Shown here piece by piece: positions 34,039-45,112 of a stretch of DNA of 64,000 nt. Under the pieces are notes generated by a model, which did no database searches, was not told where the DNA came from, and saw only the letters and a program-made list of their open reading frames with translations. Positions within the stretch are counted from its first letter, which is position 1. Every line of letters starts with the position of its first letter. Location of the stretch: the NCBI GenBank assembly GCA_033807695.1, contig CM066309.1, positions 62,001 to 126,000 on the forward strand, in the 5' to 3' direction. Position numbers and translations under genes: made by a program. This DNA comes from Daedaleopsis sinensis. Its lineage: Eukaryota; Basidiomycota; Agaricomycetes; Polyporales; Polyporaceae.

Positions 34039-35399
34039 CTAGAGAGCACAGTGAGTGAGTGACTCTGGCAGAACATTTGCTAATGGCATAGGAGTGGACT
34101 GACCGCGAACTTGGTGATCACATCGAAGACGCGTTCCGCCAGCTTCCGCAACGTCACTGGGCTCCCGTCCGACTTTCGGATCCACACCTGGGTGGTCCGC
34201 GAGGTAGCTTGGGGGTATTGCACAAGCTATCGCCTCGCGGTCAGTGTGTCGACTCGCCCGAGCCATATCGCTGCTCACCTGGAAGTGTATGGAGGGCCGC
34301 GGTCCAATGCTGGCCTCGTGCTCGAACGCAGGTGCGTCGCCATTCACAAGGGAGTCCAGGTCGGAGTGGAGCACGCCTACATCACCGTTGAAGCGGATAG
34401 GTGCAGTCGCCGTGCCCACGATCCGCTGCTTCCCATTATACGTGCCCTGCTCGAGGAGTTCGACAACGGGAGGGGCGAGCGGTGCTGGCTGATAGATAGG
34501 GGAGATCGACAAGGGGGCAGGTGAGCACTGGATATTCGCCTCAGTCGCGCACTCGTTCGCCGGAGCGTCCAAGCGTGGCAGACGTCCCGATGCGCCCAAG
34601 TCCTGTGTGTGACAGCTGGGTCTGTAAATCTCCAGGCTGGGGTTGGCAGCGGGGAAGCCGTGGGCGATCGGAGACAGATCAGGCTGGCGCGGAAATGTCG
34701 ACTAAGGTGAATAGTCAGCATCGGCATAGCCGCATTGTGACCGACCCGTTGCTCACACGTTCAGTTCCTTGGTAGGGAGGTTCAGCGAAGTTACCTACGA
34801 GCGAGACATTCTCCATGTCAGTCGCAAGGGTGTCCAGTACGTTGCAGGGCAGGTCGGCCCATTGCTGACTCGGATTGAAGTTGGTGTGGGGCGGCACGAA
34901 ACCCATGCCCCTCTCGACGTTTGTTCCGGGCATATCGGCGCTCCAGTAGGCAGCGTGGGCGAACGTGCTCTCGTAAAGCTGACCGCAGCACAGTGCAATC
35001 CATGAGTCGTGTGCGCTGAACGGAACTCGAGCATCGCAGACACCCACCTTGTTCAAGTCTCGGAGGTGCTCCTGGGCAACAGTCCATGTCTGGATTTTCC
35101 ATTGAATCACGCGCATCTGGGCGTGGAGTACACTGAGATACTCCTACGCCGCGCATTAGCTGCGGCCGCCCCATCGCAAGCCGCCGGTCTTCAGTGAACT
35201 CGTCACTTACGTCGACGACGATAGGATCGATGTCGCGCGGCATCATCGGTAGCGGAAACGGGGAGAAGGGGTTCGGATCCACGCTGGAGAGCTGTACAAG
35301 CACTGGTGAGCTCAAAGCGGAGAGCTCGAGTGGCCGTATCCGACTCACGGGAGCGAGGGTCTGGGGGAAGGGAAAGAGTAGTATTTCGTCGATGGTCAT
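34039..35399 (-). CDS. Unidentified multi-exon gene, probable
   Basis: From ATG 35399 the first exon reads MTIDEILLFPFPQTLAPVSR and ends DIDPIVVD at a GTAAGT donor. A phase-matching acceptor leads to EYLSVLHAQMRVIQWKIQTW, a short helical segment. The frame then runs open through SADMPGTNVERGMGFVPPHT and NVSLVGNFAEPPYQG to about 34715. A further open stretch to 34039 includes PPVVELLEQGTYNGKQRIVG. I do not recognise the family; composition and the helical segment are compatible with a transcription regulator, but this is a guess. The middle part is repeated at about 49.83-50.39 kb with in-frame indels, which suggests it was coding. A TATAAAA lies about 20 bp before the ATG, unusually close. 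Exon borders after the second exon are uncertain. Confidence 0.4.
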
Positions 35400-36699
35400 C
35401 GCTCACTCTAGCTGATTTTTATAGAGGCGAGGATGCGCCAAACAGTGACAGCGGCATTTGCCTTCGGAGGAACTTCAGTCACCGTGTAACGGACCCAGCC
35501 CATCGACTCGCCCTGAAGTGGCCGCGCAGTGAGGGTGCCGTAGCGCAGGGTGCGCAAAAATCTGACTCGTACGCTGACAATCCAGGAACATTTCATCGGA
35601 AGGTGTGTCGGAGGCTCGCTTTCGGATAGATGGATTCTCAGCTTCAGGGACGGTGCTCGGCATTGTGATGTCTGCGATTGTTAGACGCGTCTCAGGTCGA
35701 ACACGAGGACATCGTCTGGTATCCTGCAGTGGGGACAGGAACACGGCGGTGCGGATTACCGCCGCCCGAGACTCATGTGAGTCTTCGAACGCAGAGTGAT
35801 GATTGGGTGAGGAACAAGGGGTAGGGCGGATCCTGTCCCGACCTTGGGTCTCGGAGCCTCGTGCGAGTGGACAGCCAGGGAAGTAAGTACGTACTATGTT
35901 AGTAACGTACGCACCCTGCGCTCGGCATTGTCCAGCTTCGCAGCGCTGAGCTCGAAATAGCCATGTAGCCCCGAGGACGTCGCGGTACTCCGAGTCGCTT
36001 GTGCAGTAGGTGAGCTGCATTCACGAACGATGCACCGCTACAACGACTCGGCGACTCCGAGTCGGACGCCGCCGCCCTGCACCTTCTTATACCTTTACTC
36101 TCCTTCATTCGACGACCCTCAGATATCTCATTAATTAAAGGGTTATGTCACTCACTGCGTTAACCCTCTATCTTCTCTGCTTGGCCACAGCGGATCGGCA
36201 CAAGAATCGGGGTTCATCTAGGAGTCGGTCAACATCCGCAGTCTACACAACTCTATTACCACTGCGGATCGTACAAAGAGCCAATGTTCATCTCGGAGGG
36301 TGCCGGAGGAGACGATTCTAAGTAACGAAAGAGTCAATCGGGGAGAATCCGAGAGTCCGAGTCTATCTCACCGCGACGCTACTCCTCCCCTTTCGAGCGC
36401 GGCCTGCGCATGTATATCGTCCGTCAGCATAACGTCGAGCGTCCGATACGTGCACGTTCGATGGCCAAGCGCTTGCCTATGCCGTGTCTCTAGAGCTCAG
36501 GGTAGCCGCGTCGTGGGCGGAGTCTGCTGAAAATCAAATATTGAACATCGGACTCACCCAGCACGGTCCAAGCGCGACGTCCGCACCTTGTGTGTCAGGT
36601 TCTGGACAGGTCTGTTCCAATCGCCGCGCGACGGTTCGGCTCTGCGCGGCCAACGGGGGGTCCAGGCAGTCTTCCATTGTCTATGCACCCAAGACTGGC
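35400..36699. other. Interval without a supported gene
   Basis: A minus-strand open stretch (36020-35475) includes MPSTVPEAENPSIRKRASDT and could be an upstream exon of the unidentified gene or a small separate gene. There is no decisive start or splice evidence. From 36.1 to 36.7 kb I see nothing. Confidence 0.35.
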
Positions 36700-37700
36700 A
36701 GTAGCATATCGCCGTGGTCAGGACTCAAAGAACGACGACTCCCGTCCTCCGCGCCTCTCAGTCCTTGGGAAACAGTCGTGGCTGGGCGAGGAGCATACCC
36801 GCACCCGCCCGCTCAATCTCCCGAGCGAGGGCCCTCCCGCCTGTCGGCGAACGTGTGACTGTAGTTCAGCTTGACCGGCATTCCGCTCGACAGTGCGTAC
36901 TCGACCTCGCCCTTGAGCGCAAAGACGGAAGGGATGATATCGCGCTAAGCTGAGCGATGGAGGGGCCCGGGTGGACCTTGCAAATCCGCCCAGATGCCCG
37001 ATCGGGCTTACCTTCAGTCTGGTTGAGGGGTAGCACGGCAACCTGGGGGCTCTGGCTGCCGCCGGGATGCACGGCAACATGCACAATATGGTGTCGGCCT
37101 CCTGGACGATCGCACCCCTGCGGGCTCATGCCTCACGCCCGTGGAAAACGCGGTGACAAGAAGCTACCGCTTGTCGGGGGCGAAGACGACAATAGCGACT
37201 TCAGAGTAGTACGCGACTGTTGAGGAGACCAGTCCAGAGCCTGGACCATGGAACGATGACGCGTCAGCGCTGGAATAGCGAAAGGGCTCGAGCAGCGTAC
37301 AGGGCCCGAACTGCAGCCCGGCGAACGCACGGATGAGCGCGCCGCTCCCACCCGCCACGCCGGGCACAGCAGGTACGCGCGTCGGGGACTACGCCGTCTC
37401 GTGTCTACGACTCAGCCTATATCTCAAGCCCAAGCCCGAGCGGTGTGCCGGTCGTCGACATATTCGACCTCTCCCTCCTTCTGCACCGTGCCCAGCCACG
37501 CGCGTTCGTTGGACGGTGCCGGCACCCGATCTCAGAGATGTCCACGTTCAAGGAGAAGGCAAGCGGGAGGAAAGTTTGGAGGGTGAGCGTAATCGTGAAC
37601 GAAGAAGACTCACAGGGGGACGAAGGCGATCGGCACGAGTCGCAAGAAGCAGCATTGCGCGCGGGCTGGTGTAAATGGGCGTGCGCGAAAAGGGCGGGCC
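36700..37700 (-). pseudogene. Decayed amidohydrolase fragment (second subtype)
   Basis: Minus-strand pieces in different frames match the second half of the amidohydrolase. GGSGALIRAFAGLQFGP corresponds to GGSGALIRAVDGLLFGT of the intact gene, followed by a form of AYRSGVTTGIVAP, then HVAVHPGGSQS, and finally a piece like ALKGEVEYALS. Frameshifts and stops separate them, and the N-terminal metal-binding half is absent. It is closer to the remnants at 42.4 and 54.2 kb than to the intact gene. Confidence 0.75.
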
Positions 37701-38266
37701 CGACGAGTAGATGCTTGTCACTCAGAATTGGAGGGGGTCATGGGGTCCAGTCCGGCGAGACGGTCTCCGGACGGACAATATTGGCGGAGAGCTGCTGGTG
37801 CTGGCAGCAGATATCCACAAGATATCCATGCGCAAGTAATAGAGCAGCAGGAGCCCGAGGGTGTCTGGTGGAATGTATAGCATTAATTGGACATGTCCTA
37901 TGTTACATGCAACCTGCAAGCGTCGGACAAGAGCAGCGGAGCCATGTGGCGAATGACAACTAAGACAGAGGATGCATACTTGCCTGTGCATGTGAGAAGC
38001 TCTCCGCCCACTCTACAGCACCCAATATCCACCAGAATCCGTCCTTTGGACGCAAGTTCGAGTTGAGACAAGTATTGGATGATCGGAGGGGGTGGCCGGA
38101 CGTGCTGTTGATTCCGGGACGGCGTGTAAGCTCAAGGCTAGCAGGCTCAAGTCTCATAGGCAAAAAAGGGTCACGTAGGCAGAGCATCGAAGTTCATCGA
38201 TTCATCGTGGTGACCCGCAGATAATCGGAGAGCAAGTGGTGCGGCGCGTGCAGGTTGTAGCATGGA
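37700..38266 (+). repeat. Non-coding segment shared with 43.17-43.71 and 54.98-55.48 kb
   Basis: Starting near CACTCAGAATTGGAGGGGGT and running through ACATGCAACCTGCAAGCGTC and AACTAAGACAGAGGAT, this segment is a third, more diverged copy of DNA in both arms of the large direct repeat. In each place it lies on the N-terminal side of an amidohydrolase remnant. Confidence 0.8.
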
Positions 38267-38436
38267 GCCAGGCTCCTACCCACCCGCCGAGTCGAGTTGG
38301 AGGCCAGCGAGAGGTCATGTGATTGGATTTGAGTACGGTAAGCGCTCGTTAAGTACGTTCTCTGCAGTGGATTTCCTCATCACCCCCTTTCTGGAATCGC
38401 CTCCAACTCGACTCGGCGGGTGGGTAGGAGCCTGGC
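38267..38436. mobile_element. 170-bp inverted-repeat element (MITE-like) with perfect 38-bp arms
   Basis: Arms 38267-38304 and 38399-38436 are exact inverted copies beginning GCCAGGCTCCTACCCACC. ATGGA flanks both ends (38262-38266 and 38437-38441), a 5-bp target duplication. The homologous sites near 43.71 and 55.48 kb carry the flanks without the insert, so they act as empty sites. The 94-bp centre encodes nothing. The exact arm identity indicates a recent insertion. Confidence 0.82.
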
Positions 38437-38980
38437 ATGGATGGTCGCAGGCGTCTACCTCCGATTTATTGTAACCCTAACCTTGGAGCAGAAGTTTGAA
38501 AGTCACCAGCTATTGTTATGGTCATGTCTCTGTCTCGGCTCCCCTTCAACTCCGCTGCCTTGCCTGGACGGGGCAGAGACTGTGCCCATAACGTCTGCTT
38601 ATGAGACTGAGTACTTCCTGTGGTTTGAATGTGCCTTGATCCCAGGCTGTGCTCTGCCACCAGTGGACTGAGCTCTTCCCATACTTATGAAGAACGATGC
38701 CACCGCCGGAATTGGTCCGGCGCGCTGCGCCAATGGCATGCCAGTTATCCAGCACTAACTTCTCGGCACGCTGCACAAGGCGGGTTTGCACGTGTCCGGG
38801 GTATAGTACACCTAGATATATGGCCTTCTGTGGCACCACCGACTTTCGCTAGAAATCCTCCTCCAAGTTCCTCCACCTCCTCCTCCGCGTCACCTCTCCT
38901 GACCTGAACTTCTGGTGAAGTTTCGAAGTACGTACCTACGCTTGTCATTTGTCCGGTTACTGCCGTACTGATATGAGGGA

Positions 38981-40983
38981 ATGGTTTATAAGCTTATGCC
39001 AGCGGAGAATGGATTCGTGTCAAGTCGGTGTGACAGCGACGACGCCGCTCCCTGCTCCCAAGCGACTGGCAGCGGATACAATGCGGGCCCTCGATACGTG
39101 ACTTTTGCAGAGGTCTTCACCAACCTATCTGCCCCCAATAACGCTGCCTACCCCAATCCCCGGGCCATCGATGTCCATCACCACTTATCCTCTTCGATAA
39201 CCTCATCTAGGACTGGTCCGGCAACCTCGTACTCGGATAACAATGTTTTGGCCGGCCCCGAACGTCCCCAGTACTCGGAACTGCACAAATATGACCCCCT
39301 TTCTATGTGGCCGTACTACCACCAGGCTCCTTTTGGTCCGGGCTTGCCACTAGAGGCATATCCTGCCAACGGTCAAGTCGGCGACGCACCATGGCTCCTG
39401 ACTTCCCCCGGGCCGACGGCCATGGATCATTCCTACTCCCCTCATCTTCTTATGGAGACGACGACGGCCGCATCTGAAAGTCTATCGGAGCCGCCTCAAG
39501 TATTCAACTCCAATCCCGCGATGGCTTTCTTCTTCCCGCCGGCGGCGCGCAACGCGGGTGAAGGTCGTGCGGAGAATGCACCTTACAGACAGCTCGTTTC
39601 ATCAGAACCGGCCGTACGCTCTTCTCCCAACAATTCCTACTTCGACTTCAAGTACTACCCACCTTCCGACGGTTCTCAAGCGTTTGGAGACTTCCCTCCA
39701 GGACTCGAGGCTACATCCGTCCTCCCAAACGCTTCGCGCTCCGACCTATTTGCTACTACCATGAGGCCTAGGCCGGTGCTGTCGAACGGTGTCGGATTGG
39801 AGGGGTCCGATGCTGCATCAACTCCAATCAGAGGGTCTCCGGAGACGTCGTCTGCCCCGGTATGTTGGCACACTACTATTGCCTCGTCAAGAAACACGAC
39901 TAACCTCTGCTACTCAGGAGCAACAGAAACGGTTCCACGTCAGGGAGACACCCCGAAGACCCCGTACTTCGCTGGCAAGGCCATACCCTACCACCACGCG
40001 TGCTACTGACCCCCGTGCGGGGTCCGCGCCGCCTCGAGCGCGCGATCGTCAGAAGAGGCGTTTCTCTGCTGTTCAGACCCCCCAAGCAGAGCCCGAGCGC
40101 ACCCCCGTGAAGGTGGCCACATCCCCCCGTTATCCGACTCGTCGCCACGGTCGTCCGCCACCGTGTCACCGCTTCGTTGACTCTGGGCCGGACCGCAGGC
40201 GTCGTTCCGCCGGGCATGCCGCACAGCGGTCGCTCGAGCGACTCGGCGCGAGAGCGGACGACCTCGACTTTCCAACGGCAACGGCATTGCACCAGGAGGG
40301 TACTAGTAGAGCAGGCGGCTCCACGTCAAATATCCCCGATGGCGCAGCACACACTACAACATTCGTGAGTCCCTTGCAGAGCTACGTATTCGTGTCGTCT
40401 CCATTATTCTGAGCATCGCTGCTCTACAGGAAATCCCTCAGTTTGAGTACTATCCGCAAAGCAACACCCGCCGGGCGAAATCTATAGATGATCCGCCAGT
40501 CACGTACGGCGATGATGGCATCAGCATCGTAGACCTGATTCTCCAGAAGGCTGTCATGCAGGAGCATGACACCGATACCGCATTTCCTACCGATTTCGGC
40601 CCAAAGGTCACAGTGTGGCTCGGGGTACGTGTGGACCCCCGTCGAACCATCTTGCAACGGTACTAAAACGATCTGCTAGCTCGTCGGATATGAGCCGTTC
40701 ACGACCAGGCAGATCAACGTCTGCAAGATGCACAACTACAAGCACCTCCAGCCTAGCAGAGCTCACCTTGCGTGGATTGCCGCTAAGGGAGTGGAGCAGA
40801 TCAGAGAGAAGGTACGTTCTGTCCCTCTGTCAGTTTCGCTCTCCTTCTCATGAAAGTGAGGTACAGCCCGGCTCCTCGTTCCCGTACGAGCTCAAGGATC
40901 TCGTGCTCCTCGAGATCCGCCGTGCCTCAAAGGGCACCATTCAGGCCATCATCGGGCACAAGTTTCCCAACACCTTCGGGTAG
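38981..40983 (+). CDS. Member of the unnamed basidiomycete protein family (gene E1), five exons
   Basis: Exons 38981-39859, 39918-40364, 40430-40624, 40680-40811 and 40867-40983, all phase 0, give 589 aa. By alignment with gene D the ancestral start may be the ATG at 38996; the upstream ATG adds five residues. The N-terminal ~290 residues are disordered and the second exon is Arg/Pro-rich. The C-terminal domain reads EIPQFEYYPQ, VTYGDDGISIVDLILQK, VGYEPFTTRQINVCKMHNYK, AHLAWIAAKGVEQIREK and YELKDLVLLEIRRASKGTIQ, ending FPNTFG. No known function. Copy E2 at 50748 differs by about two dozen residues. It faces the amidohydrolase remnant at 41.5-43.2 kb, as D faces the intact gene. Confidence 0.82.
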
Positions 40984-41454
40984 TATCCCGCTACTACTCA
41001 GGCTACTCGCCGCCCGGGGCGTCCTGGTCTGACATATACCCCTGCCCTGCCCCTTCGAGTACTTTCTCACTACGATTCCACTCGACGCCTGGCGCGCCCT
41101 GGTCATACATATACTGCTACCCGCTCCCGCTCGACGCCTTCGCGTTCCAGTGACTTGAGGTTAACTTTATAGAGTAGTCCGATCCTTTTGTTTATTGATA
41201 AGATAAAGCCGTATTGACGTCTCTCGCCGTGCGAAACTCACAGAGTCGCCGTCGTCGCCGTCACCCACCGGCAGGCTGCGGCGACATTGGTCTCGCGCAC
41301 ACCTCGACTGCTACCTGCATGTAGCGCAGAGCTGATGGGTGACTCGAACAACCACATATATGTTCGAACTTCTAGAGCAGTACTGGAAGACTCTTCTACA
41401 TAGATGGACGACCTTTGGTAACCTACAGAATCGATCGGCGGCATTGAGTCGTGA

Positions 41455-42400
41455 ATCATGAGCGCGTGTCGGGCCCTATCACAGAGTACCCATGACGCCG
41501 CGCGGAGGAAGAGAGCACCCCGACAAGTCACCGCGATGCGTGGCGACGAGGTCGGCCCTGCAAGCCGTCGGTCTTCACGCCAAGCAGCTTCCCGACATTC
41601 GAGGACACCAGGGCGAGCACATCGACCTTTGACAACTCGCCGTTCGCCTCGAGAGCCGCTTGAGAGACGCCATCAGCACGATTACTCTCGTGAATCTCGC
41701 TGGCCTCGACGACGGACGCCGGTGGCACGGCGCACACGCACTCTCGGCGGGATCGAAGCAGGCAACCTTTCCGTCACGGTTACGACTCCGGCAGCGTGTG
41801 TATGCAGACTCCGCAGTGAACGCTTCGCACACCGTCTCCTCGCCGCGGAAGAAGACGCTCTTGACGTTCGTGAACACGACAGTGCGCGCGTGCGAGGGCG
41901 TCGGTCCGAGCCGCGCCGACGGCAGGCCGTCGTACTCGAGAGTCTCCTCCATCTCCTTGTCCAAGTGCGGGGTCTCCGGGATCTTCTGGAATGCATCGGG
42001 CTCGGCGGGGAGGTGCGGGGCGTGCATCCGCGGGATCCCGGGCCCGCCGGTCCAAGACTTGCGGGGGCGTCGCGCCGAGCTCAAGTGGGTGGCTGTCCCG
42101 GATCACAAGATCTGAGGATTAGACTCTTCAAGCTTTCAACCTGCACACACAGATGAGATCGCGCATGATCCGACTTACCGGCATCATGGTACCCTGTGCA
42201 CATGGCATGTCGGCCTCATGGGGTACACGAGTAGTACACATGGGTCCACAACACACCTTCCTTTACGTATCCGATTCTGTGCGGGGCAGTAGAAGTGTGC
42301 GCTAGGTTAAGACCTGAGCATGAACTTTTGGACATACCTTGACCCGCCGACGGAGAACATCTACCAGCGCTTCCCGTTGCAGGTCTTCGTGGTCAGCGAC
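41455..42400 (-). pseudogene. Amidohydrolase pseudogene, internal and C-terminal pieces
   Basis: Going down the minus strand, pieces equal to EALVDVLRRRVK (about 42.35 kb), IRDSHPLELGATPPQVL (about 42.1 kb) and RTVVFTNVKSVFFRGEE (about 41.9 kb) are seen. Next comes AALEANGELSKVDVLALVSS (about 41.67 kb), in several frames. The last piece is joined directly to the region before it, skipping the whole part containing the EVPLVVEASSAD and LPGPPL exons. It lacks the metal-binding N-terminus. Confidence 0.85.
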
Positions 42401-43210
42401 TCACATTTTCTGCGCTTCCCATTCGTTGGGGCTGCGTGAGGAGCACGCCGCGCCTGCCTGCTCAATCTCCCGAGCGAGCATGTGCGCCTCGCACCCGCCG
42501 ACGAACATGGACTTCAGCTTGACCGAAATGCCGGTCGAGAGCGCGTACTCGACCTCGCCCTTGAGCGCAAGGAGGGAAGCGATGATATCTGCACTATCGA
42601 CGTCGACCGCGAGCGGTCCTTCTCCCTGTCGTCGTGCATATATCCCGACCATCAAAGGCACGACAATTGCCGTTGCCTATCCACGTCCAGTCAGCAGTCG
42701 ATTGGCTTAAGCATACGCTGCGCGGTGAAGGGGCTCGCACGCGCCGTGTGAATCCGCTCAAATGCCCGCCCGGGCTCACTGTTTGAAGAGCAGAACGAAC
42801 ATCTGCCTGTTCGGGCTCACATTACAGTACGTGACGGACACATCGCACCCTTTAACGGGGTTACACGTATCGAGTCAGCGAGCGACCTGCAGTGAAGAGA
42901 GAAATGACGGGCGCACCTTTTTGACGAATCCAACTCGGTGGTCCTGACCCCTAGCAGGGGCCGTCGTCACTGAAGCGAGGGCGATGGCGGGCGGGCCTTA
43001 AGCGCTTGAGAGGCCGTATCGTGTCTGCATCTGTGAGACGACCCTTGTACGCTGCACCTGCCACGTCTACTTCGTGGGCAGGAGAGTGGCGGCGGACCGC
43101 AGGGGACGTGACGGTCGGGCATTTAGTCCAGGGCTCCGCTCCGGACGGTGCGGCACTCGATCTCAGAGATGTCACTCAGAATTGGAGGGGGTCATGAGGT
43201 CGAGTCCGGC
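42401..43210 (-). pseudogene. Amidohydrolase remnant of the second subtype
   Basis: The clear piece is 42401-42661, with EGPLAVDVDSADIIASLLAL and FVGGCEAHMLAREIEQAG, the exon equivalent to the start of the fragment at 1-691. Upstream, to about 43.2 kb, only scattered similarity remains. In the intact gene this exon lies after the WDSHPL exon, yet here it lies before it, so this is a different gene copy fused end-on to the wreck at 41455-42400. Confidence 0.75.
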
Positions 43211-45112
43211 GAGACGGGCGCACATTTGCGGAGAGCCCGTGGTGCTGGCAGCGGAGATTCATCCGCAACGGATAGAGCAGCTGCAGACGCCTGAGAGTGT
43301 CTTGGGGGATGTGTAGCATGAAATGGTCATGTAATACTATGTACATGCAACCTGCAAGCGTCGGACAAGAGCAGCGGGGGCGAGTGGCGAGTGGCAACTA
43401 AGACAGAGGATACATATTTGCCTGTGCAAAGCTCTCCGGCTACTCTTAGTTCGCTCCAATAATGTCCCCCAGACGCAATATCGAGTTTAGACGAGGATTG
43501 GCTGACTCGGATGAGAGGAGATGGACGGGCGGACTGTCGATTCGCGCGACACCGTGTAAGCTCAAGGCTGGCAGGTTCACAGGATGTACGTTCAAGTTTC
43601 ATAGTCAGGAAGTGTCACGTTACAAAAGCATAGAAATCATGAGCCCCTTCGTAGTCGCCAGCAGAGAATCGGAGAGCAAGTCAGGAGCAAGTAGTGCGCG
43701 TGCAGGTTGTAGCATGGAGCAGAGATGTTCGCAGGCGTCTACCTTTGATATGTGGTAGCCCTAACCCTGGAGCAGAAGGCTGTGTAATTAGACGCCCTTC
43801 GACATCCTACTTCTACAACTTCGTCCGCCACGGTCCGGGCGACTTATCCAACTCGCCAAGGCAGCACTGAGGGCCGCTGCTGGTCCACATCACGCCAAAT
43901 ACTTAGAATGCGAGTCCCTACTACATATAGAAGTCTCCGCTGATAACTGCTTTCGTGTCGCGGCGACTCTTCGTCTGCGCGGCCAGGGCCCAGTGGTGCC
44001 GGTGATTACTGCCAGTGGTCCGACTCGGAGGAGCCTGAGTCTGACACGCTAGTAGCCTTTACTAGTACAGGTATTCAACCGCGATCGACGGTGACCGGTG
44101 ACCATCAAGTTCAGCAGCATGCTCCGACCGGTTGTACTGCCACACATTGCGAGATACCATATGCGCATTCTCCCACTCCGAGCCATAGGTCTCTGCTCTC
44201 CGCCTTTCAACAAGACCCCAACTTCTTTCCCGTTGAACTAGGTACGTGCTTCTAAGTACCCGGCCTAGCCGGCCGCGGGCACTTGCAAGTACTAAACTGT
44301 GCTCTCCCAGCACACCGTGTCCAGTCGTCTCCGCCGCAGGCTGTCCGCCGCTCCGCCATTTCTTCCCGCATTCGCACTGTCCCGCCCCTCTCCCGCCTCT
44401 ACCATCCGCTGTCGGCCCCTCCGTCACACCGGCCGTACACACCCGACCTCGCTTGCTCGCGGTACAGTAGGTACTTACTTGGCAAGACAAGCGGCGACCG
44501 TCGACCGTCAGGCTACAGTCAGGCTACCCGGGCGCACCTCGCGCCGGTCTTAGACACACCTATCTGGCTGGGTACGAGACTAGGTAGATGCTTGCAGAAG
44601 CCGTGACATAGAGGCCAGCGACCGCCGCCCACGGTTGCATTGCATCACGAGCGCGGCGGAGTCTATACGCGTTATGTGGAGACTGCGCCAGCGTGCGCAT
44701 GACCTATGCGCCCATGTGCTACGCCCTATAACAGACTGTAACCGCGCCCTATGTGCGGGTTGAGAAGTTGCGCATACAGTCACTGAATGAGCAGCCACGC
44801 AGCAAGAACCGCACGGATAGCGCGATTCCGCCCTATTCGCGCCTGCAGATGTGTTGCCTCTATGTTTGCGGCCACACTCAACCTGTGCTATCTGTCCATG
44901 GCGCCGTGCCTTCGGCATCTCTCCTGTGTCACTCTTCGGACGGCACCTTTCCCCCTATATCGTCGCCATGCATACGATATTTCCACGAGACATATCGTAC
45001 CTGCCGCTGTGGCATCGCGTTTTGGGTCGTGATTTGCCGTCCACCCTCACATCTCGCACCTCGACATCCTAACTATTTTAGCTGCATGCTGACAATCCAT
45101 CTTGTTTCGCAG
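43211..45112. other. Non-coding right part of repeat copy 1 and flank of the truncated regulator
   Basis: 43.2-44.57 kb is shared with 54.98-56.29 kb and I see no gene in it. 44.2-44.5 kb is CT-rich. 44.57-45.11 kb is unique. I searched its frames for the CX2CX6C pattern of a Zn2Cys6 cluster that should precede the next gene and found none. Confidence 0.55.

Larger units (their letters stand above)
38708..44565 (+). repeat. Large direct segmental duplication, copy 1
   Basis: About 5.9 kb that recurs at 50387-56285 in the same orientation with a few percent divergence and small indels. It contains family gene E1, an amidohydrolase wreck and about 1.3 kb of non-coding DNA. The left edge is near GGAATTGGTCCGG; the right edge lies in the CT-rich region just before the truncated transcription factor. 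Confidence 0.92.
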
